Notes under the pieces: model-generated
What the model was told of the DNA's origin: nothing
Databases searched by the model: none
Seen by the model: the letters and a program-made list of their open reading frames with translations, nothing else
Part shown: positions 1 through 7,603 of the stretch, one piece after another
How the letters are laid out: each line of letters starts with the position of its first letter
Position numbering within the stretch: position 1 is the first letter of the stretch
Translations under genes and position numbers: made by a program
DNA from: JBPCPM01 sp050999155
Lineage (GTDB): Bacteria; Actinomycetota; Thermoleophilia; Solirubrobacterales; 70-9
Assembly (NCBI GenBank): GCA_050999155.1
Contig: JBPCPM010000048.1
Span: 1 to 17,202, forward strand
Length of the DNA: 17,202 nucleotides
Direction of reading: 5' to 3'

Positions 1-179
1 TCGGACTCAAACCGGGCCCGGAACTCCTTGTCTGAGGCCAGCGTCGGGGTGATCACCTTCAACGCGACCATCCGGCCCAACCCCAGCTGCTCGGCCCGAT
101 AGACCACGCCCATCCCACCCCGACCGAGCTCCTGCTCGACGCGGAACGTCCGACCCAACCCCGAAAGATCCATCTCGCC
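1..179. repeat. Direct repeat, left copy (kinase 5' end)
   Basis: Bases 1-179 match 1720-1898 with one mismatch (A at 123, G at 1842). The repeat may extend left beyond the window. It covers codons 3 onward of two tandem kinase genes and stops abruptly two codons after the start, which suggests recent duplication or gene conversion. Confidence 0.95.
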
Positions 180-185
180 TGCCAT
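1..185 (-). CDS. Ser/Thr protein kinase, 5' end only (runs off left edge)
   Basis: Reading the minus strand from the ATG at 185-183 gives 61 codons of a PknB-like kinase N-terminus with no stop before the window ends. The protein starts MAGEMDLSGLG and has the glycine loop LGRGGMGVVYRA and the VALK lysine motif, so it begins the N-lobe of an active-type kinase. From codon 3 on it is the same as the N-terminus of the neighbouring kinase (start at 1907); the one base difference (123 versus 1842) is silent (GGT/GGC, Gly). It lies 48 bases downstream of that kinase's stop, on the same strand. Catalytic loop, membrane segment and sensor domain are outside the window, so whether it is a full paralogue or a broken copy cannot be told here. 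Confidence 0.8.
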   Translation of the reverse strand, partial: MAGEMDLSGLGRTFRVEQELGRGGMGVVYRAEQLGLGRMVALKVITPTLASDKEFRARFES

Positions 186-192
186 CCAAGCG

Positions 193-198
193 ACCCTA
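193..198 (-). promoter_or_regulatory. TAGGGT box 7 nt before kinase start (-10 or weak SD)
   Basis: The minus strand reads TAGGGT, then 7 bases, then the ATG at 185. The same box at the same distance precedes the neighbouring kinase (1915-1920) although the surrounding bases differ. It fits the actinobacterial -10 consensus TAnnnT at leaderless distance; its AGGG core could also be a weak Shine-Dalgarno. The sequence alone does not decide between them. Confidence 0.35.
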
Positions 199-233
199 GT
201 GAATCTCGGGACGCAGCTTGGTCGTCGGTCCGG

Positions 234-1907
234 TCAGCGGGTCGACATCGCGATGTCGGCGGCCACCTGGGTGCTGGCGTCGGCGCCGCTGCCGTTGGCC
301 AGGACGGCGAGCCCGCCGTTGCCCGTCGGGTTGATCACGTAGTCATCGCAGCGCCGGCTCTCGCACTCGTCGGTGGGAAAGCCTTCAACGACGAACAGGA
401 TCACGTCGCCGATCGCCGATTCGATCCGGTCCTCGGAGACCACGGACTCTGACGGCGGCTGCGCCGGTTCGCCCGGCGTGCGCACGAGGCGGATGAGGAT
501 GCCCTGGGGGCCGGTGAGGGTTCGCGTGAACAGCTGGCCGCCGTTGGAGCTCTTCTCGGCCGACAGGTTCCACCCGGCGTCGGAGGGGACGTCGACGGTC
601 ACGCCCGCCAGGTCGACCGACTCGGTGTTCTCGACCGTTGGCGCGGAGCCGTCATCGCGGGCTCCCGATCCGCTCGGGCCATCCTGGGACGCATCGTCGC
701 CCGAGGAGCGGTCGCCCGAGGAGTCGTTGGCCTGCTGCTCGGTGCCCGGGCCGTCGTCACCGCCGCCGAGGATCAACGCGCCCGCGGCGATGCCGCCGCC
801 CAGCAGGACGATCGCGCCGAGGACACTGGCGGCGATCAGCCAGCCCCGGCCCTGCGAGCCACCGCCGGGCAGCGGCTGGGTCACGGCGCCGCTGGGGTGG
901 GCGATCGGCGCTGTGGCCGCGGTTGCCGGGGCCGCAGTGGCCGCCGGTTGCGCGGCGGCTGCCGTGGCCGGCGCCTGATCGGGGCAGGGCGAGTGGATGG
1001 TGGCTGCGCCGGGAGCGGCGGCGGCGCCGGCGGCGACGCTGCGTTCGGGGGTGGTGGGGGCGCGGTGGCCGATGGCGGTGGCGGCGGCGCGGGCGAGGTC
1101 GCCGGCCGAGGGGGGTCGGTCGTCGGGGCTTTTGGCCATGCCACGGGCGACGACGGCGTCGAGTTCGGGCGTGACGTCGGGCACGAGTTCGGTGAGGGTG
1201 GGGGGCTGGTCGTTCATGTGGGCCCACATGGTCGCGACGTCGGAGTCGCGGGCGAACGGGGCTTGGCCGGCGAGCATGTGGTGCAACAAGGCGGCCAGGG
1301 CGTAGACGTCGGATCGTGCGTCGATCTGGGCGCCTTGGATCTGTTCGGGGGCGACGTAGGCGACGGTGCCGACCCATTGGCCGGTGCGGGTGTAGCCGGA
1401 CTGGTCGCGCATGTCTTTGGTCAGCCCGAAGTCGGTCAGCCACGCGGTTTCTGAGCCGGCGCGTGAGCCGACGAGCACGTTGCCGGGCTTGACGTCGCGG
1501 TGCACCAGCCCGCGGGCGTGGGCGGCGTCGAGGCCGGCGGCGACTTCGGTGAGGATCGCCACGGCCCGTTCGGGGCCGATGCGGTCTTCTTGGTCGATGA
1601 GCACGCCGAGGTCGATCCCGTCGATCAGCTGCATCGCGCAATACAGGGTGCCGTCGGCGTCGCCGGCCTCGTAAATCGTGACCACGTTCGGCGACTCGAT
1701 CGACGCCGCGACCCTCGACTCGGACTCAAACCGGGCCCGGAACTCCTTGTCTGAGGCCAGCGTCGGGGTGATCACCTTCAACGCGACCATCCGGCCCAAC
1801 CCCAGCTGCTCGGCCCGATAGACCACGCCCATCCCACCCCGGCCGAGCTCCTGCTCGACGCGGAACGTCCGACCCAACCCCGAAAGATCCATCTCGCCCT
1901 CAGCCAT
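234..1907 (-). CDS. Transmembrane Ser/Thr protein kinase (PknB-like) with extracellular domain
   Basis: The 557-residue protein is a receptor-type eukaryotic-like kinase. Visible motifs are the glycine loop at 21-30 (LGRGGMGVVY), Lys44 in VALK, catalytic Asp138 in HRDVKPGN, the DFG at 159-161 and APE at 186-188, so it should be active. A Pro/Ala-rich linker (about 282-352) leads to one membrane helix (about 356-381). The outer part (about 385-557) starts acidic and Ser/Gly-rich and ends in a small domain with a close cysteine pair (CESRRC) likely to form a disulfide. No PASTA repeats are seen, so the ligand is unknown. The gene starts 63 bases after the antiporter pair on the same strand, so co-transcription and control of the antiporters by phosphorylation are possible (inference). 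The ATG at 1907 is supported by the shared N-terminus of the second kinase. Confidence 0.95.
   Translation of the reverse strand: MAEGEMDLSGLGRTFRVEQELGRGGMGVVYRAEQLGLGRMVALKVITPTLASDKEFRARFESESRVAASIESPNVVTIYEAGDADGTLYCAMQLIDGIDLGVLIDQEDRIGPERAVAILTEVAAGLDAAHARGLVHRDVKPGNVLVGSRAGSETAWLTDFGLTKDMRDQSGYTRTGQWVGTVAYVAPEQIQGAQIDARSDVYALAALLHHMLAGQAPFARDSDVATMWAHMNDQPPTLTELVPDVTPELDAVVARGMAKSPDDRPPSAGDLARAAATAIGHRAPTTPERSVAAGAAAAPGAATIHSPCPDQAPATAAAAQPAATAAPATAATAPIAHPSGAVTQPLPGGGSQGRGWLIAASVLGAIVLLGGGIAAGALILGGGDDGPGTEQQANDSSGDRSSGDDASQDGPSGSGARDDGSAPTVENTESVDLAGVTVDVPSDAGWNLSAEKSSNGGQLFTRTLTGPQGILIRLVRTPGEPAQPPSESVVSEDRIESAIGDVILFVVEGFPTDECESRRCDDYVINPTGNGGLAVLANGSGADASTQVAADIAMSTR
1720..1898. 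repeat. Direct repeat, right copy (kinase 5' end)
   Basis: This is the partner of bases 1-179, at an offset of 1719 bases and in the same orientation. Recombination between the two copies would delete about 1.7 kb and fuse the two kinases in frame. Confidence 0.95.
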
Positions 1908-1914
1908 TGTCCGG

Positions 1915-1920
1915 ACCCTA
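1915..1920 (-). promoter_or_regulatory. TAGGGT box 7 nt before kinase start (-10 or weak SD)
   Basis: The minus strand shows TAGGGT followed by CCGGACA and the ATG at 1907. The same hexamer and spacing precede the second kinase at 193-198. It may be a leaderless -10 element or a weak ribosome binding site (AGGG). Confidence 0.35.
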
Positions 1921-1970
1921 CGTAAGCAACGGGACCGGCGCCACCGTCCATGCGCGGATGCGGTGTGTGG

Positions 1971-3725
1971 CTACACGACGAGGGCCGGTTCGGCGCGCGA
2001 GACCACCAGGCCTGCCTCGCGTAGGACCCGCTCGTCCTCGACCCGCGTCACCACGGCATGGGTGGCGGCCCAGTCGCTGGCCACCTTGGCCAGGTCGGCG
2101 GCGGGCGTGGGAGTCTCGAAGGCGACCGGGTCGGCGTCCGACCCCGCGGCGCGCAGCCGCGAGACGATCGGTCCCAGCCAACCGAGCGCCCGCTCGGCCT
2201 GGCGCTCGGCCTCACCGGGAGCGGCCCCCACGTAGCTGCCGTCCCCGGGGATGTCGATGAGATGGACGACCAGGAACTGCGAGCGCGGCCCATCGCCGTC
2301 GAGGAACTCCTCGGCGGTGGCCAGGGCCCGCCCGGATGCTTCGGGTTCGCCGGGCGCGATGACCACGCGCGGCCCGCCAGACATCACCGGCATGGCGGCG
2401 ATCGACCCGGCCACCGTCTGCTCGCGGATCTCCTCCACCTCGTCCTCGCTGACGAAGAAGTCCACCAGCGGCGAGGCCATCATCGTGGTCACGATCGCCG
2501 CGAGGACGAAGATCCCCTGCATCGGCTCGGTGAGCACTCCGAGCTGGGCGCCGACGATGGCGACGATGAGGATCTCCAGCCCGCGGCAGTTGACCAGCAC
2601 CCCGACGGCGTTGGCCTCCTTCCACTGCAGCCCGACGGCGCGCCCGGCCACCGCGCCGACCCCCCACTTGGAGGCGACCATCACCGCGAGGAAGAACAGC
2701 GCGCCGATGACGTGCTCGGCCCCGAGCACCCGCAGGTCGGTCTGCAGGCCGGAGACCGCGAGCACCACGGGGATCAGCAGCGTTACCAGGAACGACTGCA
2801 TCCGCTCGATCATCTTCTGGGTCAGGGCCGAGACATCGGGCACGGCGGTCCCGAACAGCACCCCGCCGGTCACGGCGTTGATGCCGGCCAGCTCGGCCAG
2901 CAGCCCCGTGATCAGGGCGCCGAACAGCAGCACGGCGAACAGCTCGCCGTCCAGCGGGCGCTCGGGATCGAAGCGGCGGTCGATCAGGCGGGCGAGCAGC
3001 GGCCGCACGAGCAAAAACAGCGTGGCGACGAGCAGGCCCGAGGCGGCGAACTTCGAGGCGAACACGCCTCCGGCGCCCTGACCCTCGGCCGTGGCCACGC
3101 CCACGCCGAGCACCAGGAAGCCCAGCGGCGTGATGATCCCCCCGGCACCGGAGAACAGGATCCCGGCCGGGGAGGTGAGCATCCGTTTTTCCTGCAGGAT
3201 CCGCGAGGTGACGGCCGAGGCGGTGACGGCGATGGCCGAGCCGATGAACAGCGCGTGGGTCGTGGCCGAGACGGCGATCCCCTTCACCGACTGCTCGGCC
3301 AACCACTTGCCGGGCTCCGAGAGCACCGCGCCCACGAGAAAGCCGGCAGCGACGGGCACGACGGTGGTCGCGAGCCCGACGATGAGGATCGGGCGGCCAC
3401 GGGCCCGCAGCGCCTTGACCTCGATCTCCATGCCGATCAGGAACATGAAAAGCACGAGCGCGACCGTCCCGATGGTCTGCAGGAACTCGAAGCTCTGGGG
3501 CGGAAACAGCGTGTTGACCAGCCCCGAGGGCTCGCCTCCGGCCACCGCCATGGTGCCGCCGAGCACGGTGGGCCCGATGCACAGCCCGCCGAGGATCTCC
3601 CCGACGACGCGCGGCTGGTTGATCCGCAAGGCGAGCGCGCCGGCGATCCGCGCGACCACGAGGATCAGCGCCAGGTCGCCCAGGACGACGATCGACAGTT
3701 CGACCGGGGTGAGCTCGTCGCCCAT
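1971..3725 (-). CDS. CPA2-type cation:proton antiporter-like membrane protein, second of a tandem pair
   Basis: The 584-residue protein has about 12 hydrophobic segments in residues 10-425, followed by a soluble domain of about 160 residues. Family signatures are NQPRVVGEILGG with GPTVLGG in the first helices, AVTASAVTSRILQEKRM before helix 5, and NCRGLEILIVAIVGAQLGV near helix 10, as in Kef/CHX-type antiporters. The C-terminal domain (about 450-584) alternates beta and alpha like a degenerate universal-stress-type or nucleotide-binding domain (inference). Oddly, the helix 5 aspartate needed for transport in this family seems to be replaced by threonine (about Thr199). Its start ATG overlaps the upstream paralogue's stop by one base (TGATG), so the two are translationally coupled and may form a heterodimer. 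The transported ion cannot be named. Confidence 0.9.
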   Translation of the reverse strand: MGDELTPVELSIVVLGDLALILVVARIAGALALRINQPRVVGEILGGLCIGPTVLGGTMAVAGGEPSGLVNTLFPPQSFEFLQTIGTVALVLFMFLIGMEIEVKALRARGRPILIVGLATTVVPVAAGFLVGAVLSEPGKWLAEQSVKGIAVSATTHALFIGSAIAVTASAVTSRILQEKRMLTSPAGILFSGAGGIITPLGFLVLGVGVATAEGQGAGGVFASKFAASGLLVATLFLLVRPLLARLIDRRFDPERPLDGELFAVLLFGALITGLLAELAGINAVTGGVLFGTAVPDVSALTQKMIERMQSFLVTLLIPVVLAVSGLQTDLRVLGAEHVIGALFFLAVMVASKWGVGAVAGRAVGLQWKEANAVGVLVNCRGLEILIVAIVGAQLGVLTEPMQGIFVLAAIVTTMMASPLVDFFVSEDEVEEIREQTVAGSIAAMPVMSGGPRVVIAPGEPEASGRALATAEEFLDGDGPRSQFLVVHLIDIPGDGSYVGAAPGEAERQAERALGWLGPIVSRLRAAGSDADPVAFETPTPAADLAKVASDWAATHAVVTRVEDERVLREAGLVVSRAEPALVV

Positions 3726-5527
3726 CAGGCCGGGACGCGCATGCCCGGCCGGGAGCTCCCACGGTCCTCGACGGCGATCCCGACCCGCTCGACCGGCAGG
3801 CCGGACTCCTCGATGGCCCGGGCGGCGGTCGGGTCGGCGACGATCGCGCCGGTGGCGGCCCAGTCGGCGGCGAGCTGGACCAGGTCGTCCGTCGGGTCGG
3901 GGCTGACGAAGCAGGCGATGTCGGCGTCGGCGCCTTCGGCGCCCAGCCGTGCCGCCAGGGGCTTGAGCCAGCCTTCGGTCTCGCGGACGACCTGCTCGGC
4001 GTCGCCGACCCCGCCGTCGATGCCGATCAGGTCACCGGCGGGCCGGGGGGGCGGCAGGTGTGCGACGAGGAACTGGGCCCGGGGTCCGTCGGGGTCGAGG
4101 TGGGCGAGGGCGGCCTCGGCGACCCGGCTCTCCGACGCGGGCTCGCCGGGCACCAGCAGCAGGCGCGGTCCGCCGGTCATGGCGGGGAACCCGGCCATGG
4201 ATTTGCCCAGCGTCTCCGAGCGCTTGGCTTCGACCTCGTCGTCGGCGACGAACCGGCTGACCAGCGGCCCGGTCATCATCGTCGTCACGATCGCGCCCAC
4301 CACGAAGGCGATCTGCATGGGGTCGGTGATCACGCCGAGCTGGCGGCCGATAAGAGCGACGATGAGGATGGCCAGCCCGCGGCAGTTCATCAGCACCCCG
4401 ATCGCGTTGGCCTCCTGCCAGCCCAGGCCGACGGCGCGGCCGGCGAGCGCCCCGGCGCCCCACTTCGCGGCGACCATCGTCACGAGAAACAGCGCGATAC
4501 CGCCGAGCATGCTCGGCTCGAGGATCCGCAGGTCGGTCTGGAGGCCCGAGACGGCCAGGAAGACGGGCACCAGGAACAGCACGACGAAGGTCTGCAGCCG
4601 GTCGGAGACCGCCCGGCCGAGACCCGCGACCTGGGGGATGGCTGCGCCGAAGAGAAAGCCGCCGCTCATGGAGTGGATCCCGATCCGGTCGGCGGCCAGC
4701 CCCGTGAGCAGGGCCCCGAAAAGCATCAGGGCCAGAAGGTCCCCGTCCAGCGGCTTCTCGGGGTGGAAGCGCCGCTTGAGGACCCAGCCCATCGCGGGGC
4801 GCACGGCGCCGAACAGCACGGCCAGCAGCAGCGCCGTGAGCCCGAGCTTGACCGCGACCGTCGACGGCACCCCCGCCCCCTGGGCCGAGGCCGCGGCGGC
4901 GGCCAGCACGATGAAGAACAGGGGGGTGACCGCGACGCCCGCGCCGACCCCCACCGCGCCGAGGTCGGTGTCGAGCATCCGCTTTTCCTGCAGGATCCGG
5001 GCGAGCACGGCCGATGCGGTCACGGCCAGCCCGGCGCCGAGGAAGAGCCCGTGGGTGGTCGCCGTGGCGTCGGCCACCTTCCAGGTGCCCGGCGTGTCGA
5101 GGATCGCCGCGACCACGAAACCCAGCAGCACGGGGACGACGACCACGGCCACGGAGACGACGGCGATCTGACCGCCCCGGCCGCGCAGGAACCGCTGCTC
5201 GACCTCGAGGCCGAGCACGAACATGAAAAGCAGCATGGCCAGGACGCCGATCAGGTTCAGGAAGGCGAAGGCCTGCAGCGGGTACAGCATGTCGACGAGG
5301 CCCGACCCCGCGGTCGGGGCCGTCGCCGTCGCGTCGACGGCCCCCCGCGAGAGCTCGCCGCCGAGGACGGTCGGACCGATGAGGATGCCCGCGATGATCT
5401 CGCCGACGACCCGGGGCTGTCCGAAGCGCACGAACACCGCGCCCACCAGGCGGGCGGCGGCGAGGATGATCGTCAGGTCGAGCAGGACGTAGGCGACGAC
5501 CTCGCCCGCGGCCAGGCGCTCAGGCAT
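3725..5527 (-). CDS. CPA2-type cation:proton antiporter-like membrane protein, first of a tandem pair
   Basis: The 600-residue protein is a full-length paralogue of the downstream gene. It shares GQPRVVGEIIAGILIGPTVLG, AVTASAVLARILQEKRML, SGLQTDLRIL and NCRGLAILIVALIGRQLGV, and the same C-terminal soluble domain of about 150 residues with a DWAATGAIV segment near its end. Membrane helices fill about residues 10-435. As in its partner, helix 5 carries threonine (about Thr201, in VAVTPLFFIVL) where Kef/CHX relatives have the ion-binding aspartate. It is probably the promoter-proximal gene of a minus-strand operon: two antiporters, then one or two Ser/Thr kinases. Divergent from it, 140 bases away, is an oxidoreductase gene. 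No good Shine-Dalgarno precedes the ATG, and a small hairpin lies directly upstream. Confidence 0.9.
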   Translation of the reverse strand: MPERLAAGEVVAYVLLDLTIILAAARLVGAVFVRFGQPRVVGEIIAGILIGPTVLGGELSRGAVDATATAPTAGSGLVDMLYPLQAFAFLNLIGVLAMLLFMFVLGLEVEQRFLRGRGGQIAVVSVAVVVVPVLLGFVVAAILDTPGTWKVADATATTHGLFLGAGLAVTASAVLARILQEKRMLDTDLGAVGVGAGVAVTPLFFIVLAAAAASAQGAGVPSTVAVKLGLTALLLAVLFGAVRPAMGWVLKRRFHPEKPLDGDLLALMLFGALLTGLAADRIGIHSMSGGFLFGAAIPQVAGLGRAVSDRLQTFVVLFLVPVFLAVSGLQTDLRILEPSMLGGIALFLVTMVAAKWGAGALAGRAVGLGWQEANAIGVLMNCRGLAILIVALIGRQLGVITDPMQIAFVVGAIVTTMMTGPLVSRFVADDEVEAKRSETLGKSMAGFPAMTGGPRLLLVPGEPASESRVAEAALAHLDPDGPRAQFLVAHLPPPRPAGDLIGIDGGVGDAEQVVRETEGWLKPLAARLGAEGADADIACFVSPDPTDDLVQLAADWAATGAIVADPTAARAIEESGLPVERVGIAVEDRGSSRPGMRVPA

Positions 5528-5530
5528 CAG

Positions 5531-5544
5531 GACCGCATTCGGTC
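5531..5544 (-). promoter_or_regulatory. Small inverted repeat just upstream of antiporter start
   Basis: GACCG-CATT-CGGTC is a perfect 5-4-5 inverted repeat ending three bases before the antiporter start codon. In the mRNA it would occupy the ribosome binding position, so it might limit initiation or bind a regulator. The arms are short; this is a weak call. Confidence 0.3.
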
Positions 5545-5612
5545 GGGCGCATGGGGCGGGAATCTATCCGGAGCGGGCCAGTCGAGGACCTGTCCCCTGG
5601 CGCGCCGCGTCG

Positions 5613-5620
5613 TATAGGTT
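5613..5620 (+). promoter_or_regulatory. Possible -10 region for the oxidoreductase-kinase-FHA operon
   Basis: TATAGGTT is the most AT-rich octamer in the 140-base divergent intergenic region and contains TAGGTT (TAnnnT). It would place transcription start about 40-50 bases before the ATG at 5668. No convincing -35 box is seen. Confidence 0.3.
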
Positions 5621-5667
5621 CTCGCGACCAGGGTCATGGCAGAACGGATCGCACAGATCACGCAGGG

Positions 5668-7023
5668 ATGAAGGGCGCAGGCACCCATCCCGAGGACGTC
5701 TCGCTCGCCGTCATCGGCGACGGCTTCGGCGCGCTGCTCGTCTACACGACGGCTGTCTACATGGGCTTCCGGCCCGAGCAGATCGGGATCTTCGGGGAGA
5801 ACCTCAACCCGGTCTCCACCTACCAGCAGTTCGCGTGGAACCTGGGGCAGACGGTTCTGCGCTCGGAGTCCGAGTCGCACTTCCTGCCGGCCGACTGGCC
5901 GACGTTCGCCCAGATGGAGGCCTACGCCCGCAAGGACCCCTCGCCGCTGTTTCGCTCGGTGGGCCGCAAGTTCAACCCCGGCGTCCCGGAGGTCCTGGCC
6001 GAGGCGGAGATCGTCCGGCGCGAGCTCGACTACGACAAGCGCGTGGTGGGGGGGACCAAGGTCGGCTGGGTCGTGCGCGAGCCCGGACCGCCGCCGCACT
6101 TCAGCCTCTACGACGAGGACGCGCAGCTGCTCGGCCGCGCCAAGCACGTGATGATCGCCATCGGCCACGGCCCGCTGGCCTTCCCGGGCGTGTACGGGGC
6201 GGCCCGCGAGGATCCGGCGACGCGTGACCGCGTGGTCCAGGCCTACGAGCCGAAGTCCTACTTCTCCGGCGGCCGCTATCTCGTTGTCGGGTCGGGGATC
6301 GCCTCGGTCAACGAGTGGGCCAACTGCCTCGACGCCGGCGCCCAGTGCATCGCGATCCGCCGCAACCCCAACCCGGCCGACCAGGACCTCAACGTGCCGC
6401 GGTGCCTGTTCGACGGCAGCGGCATCGACGCGTTCCAGGAGCTGAGCTTCGACGAGCGTGTCGACTTCCTCGGCCAGGCGCTGCGTGGCACCTCGCCCGA
6501 GCGGCGCGGCTGGGGGGAGAAGATCCTCAAGGGCCGCCAGGACGGTCGCTTCGAGGAGTACATCGGCAACGTGACCAAGATCGAGGCGGGCGGCCCTGGC
6601 CTGTTTCTCACGCTCAAGGACACCAAGGGCGCCGTCTCGGAGATCGGCGTCACGGGGATCGTCTGCGGGACAGGCTTCGTGAAGTCGGCGTTCTCGCTGC
6701 CGCTTCTGCGCCGGCTCGCCCAGACCTACGACGTGCCGGTCGAGCGCGAGCGGGTCAAGCTCAAGACCAACTGCGGGGTGCCGCCCCTTGACCGTGACGA
6801 CTCGCGGCTGTGCATGATGGGCCTCAACGCGAACACCGTGGTGCCCAACGGCGACACGATCGCGGGGTTGAAGTACATCGCGCGCCGCTTCTGCGCCGAC
6901 GTCGCCCGCGCCGAAGGCATCCGGCCGCGGTCCTTCGGCTCCCGAGCGTCGATGCAGATCGGACTGGCCCGCAAGACCGTCCGCGCGCTTGACAAGATCG
7001 CCAAGACCGAGCAGCTGGCCTGA
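5668..7023 (+). CDS. FAD/NAD(P)-dependent oxidoreductase (flavin monooxygenase-like)
   Basis: The 451-residue protein has two dinucleotide-binding folds: an N-terminal FAD-type motif VIGDGFGALL (15-24) and a central NAD(P)-type motif VVGSGIASV (206-214). The ATG-like segments VMIAIGHGPLAFPG (about 161-174) and GIVCGTGF also fit. This layout resembles class B flavin monooxygenases and the lysine/ornithine hydroxylase group; the substrate is unknown. I chose the ATG at 5668 because the Rossmann strand follows it directly; the frame stays open upstream to 5551 but encodes low-quality Arg/Gly/Ser-rich sequence there. It is the first gene of an apparent operon with a membrane protein, a kinase and an FHA protein, which hints at redox chemistry under phosphorylation control (inference). 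Confidence 0.85.
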   Translation: MKGAGTHPEDVSLAVIGDGFGALLVYTTAVYMGFRPEQIGIFGENLNPVSTYQQFAWNLGQTVLRSESESHFLPADWPTFAQMEAYARKDPSPLFRSVGRKFNPGVPEVLAEAEIVRRELDYDKRVVGGTKVGWVVREPGPPPHFSLYDEDAQLLGRAKHVMIAIGHGPLAFPGVYGAAREDPATRDRVVQAYEPKSYFSGGRYLVVGSGIASVNEWANCLDAGAQCIAIRRNPNPADQDLNVPRCLFDGSGIDAFQELSFDERVDFLGQALRGTSPERRGWGEKILKGRQDGRFEEYIGNVTKIEAGGPGLFLTLKDTKGAVSEIGVTGIVCGTGFVKSAFSLPLLRRLAQTYDVPVERERVKLKTNCGVPPLDRDDSRLCMMGLNANTVVPNGDTIAGLKYIARRFCADVARAEGIRPRSFGSRASMQIGLARKTVRALDKIAKTEQLA

Positions 7024-7030
7024 GGGGGGA
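7023..7030 (+). promoter_or_regulatory. Shine-Dalgarno site that fixes the membrane-protein GTG start
   Basis: AGGGGGGA begins inside the upstream gene's TGA stop and lies 6 bases before the GTG at 7037. It favours that GTG over an in-frame ATG at 6989 inside the oxidoreductase gene. Confidence 0.6.
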
Positions 7031-7036
7031 CCGACT

Positions 7037-7603
7037 GTGTGCCCTACACCGATCGGTCGCGTTCACACCCGCGTCTACGGGCTGATCCCGGGCGCGTGCC
7101 TGGCCGCGCTGGTCGCCGTGTTCGCCGGGAACATCGATTGGCTGGTGCTCGTCGGCGTGTTCCTGCTGATGGGCGTGGCCCTCGACAGCGCCGTGTACCC
7201 GTGGATCCTCAAGTACCAGCCCCCGTGGATGACGGGGATCCTCGCCCTGGCCGAGCTGTTGTTGCTGCTGGTCTTGGCCAGCGTCGTGGAGCTCGAGATC
7301 ACGATCGTCGGCGGGATCATCTTGTACGTCGCGGTCTTCGCCCTGTTCATCGCGACAAAGATCGCGGTCATGCCGCTGGTGTCGCTGACCTACCTCGAGT
7401 CGGCCGGGGAGATCCGCCGGGCCCAGTGGTCGGTGCCGCCGAGCCAGGCGTCGCTGCCCGTGCTGGCCAACGTCGATCCGTCGCAGCCCGTGGGGCCGGT
7501 CGTCCGCGAGGCCTCGGGCGCGCACGCCGTCCCGGTGGAACGCAAGCCGCCGCCGTCGGCGGTCCGTGAGATCCCGGCCGAGCTGCGGGGGGCGGGCCGG
7601 TGA
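7037..7603 (+). CDS. Small polytopic membrane protein of unknown function
   Basis: The 188-residue protein starts at GTG (VCPTPIG...) behind a strong Shine-Dalgarno. It has about four hydrophobic helices in residues 12-120 (segments beginning GLIPGACLAAL, WLVLVGVFLLMG, WMTGILALAELLLLL and ITIVGGIILYVAVFAL), then a hydrophilic, Pro/Val-rich tail of about 65 residues, probably cytoplasmic. I do not recognise the family. It sits 13 bases after the oxidoreductase and shares one base with the kinase start (TGATG), so it is translated with the kinase and could be its membrane partner or substrate (inference). Confidence 0.8.
   Translation: MCPTPIGRVHTRVYGLIPGACLAALVAVFAGNIDWLVLVGVFLLMGVALDSAVYPWILKYQPPWMTGILALAELLLLLVLASVVELEITIVGGIILYVAVFALFIATKIAVMPLVSLTYLESAGEIRRAQWSVPPSQASLPVLANVDPSQPVGPVVREASGAHAVPVERKPPPSAVREIPAELRGAGR

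Noticed and set aside
7..189. A 60-codon minus-strand frame starting MDGRRDG
   Set aside because: It is out of frame with the kinase N-terminus encoded by the same bases, which has real motifs.
2058..5171. A 1037-codon open frame on the plus strand
   Set aside because: It is antisense to both antiporter genes; its translation is Asp/Gly/His/Gln-rich with no domain, as expected from the complementary strand of GC-rich coding DNA.
5551..5667. Extended N-terminus of the oxidoreductase (39 residues)
   Set aside because: It would cover the likely promoter region, and the FAD-binding strand begins right after the ATG at 5668.
5527..6168. A 213-codon minus-strand frame opposite the oxidoreductase start
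   Set aside because: It overlaps a gene with clear Rossmann motifs and shows no family features.
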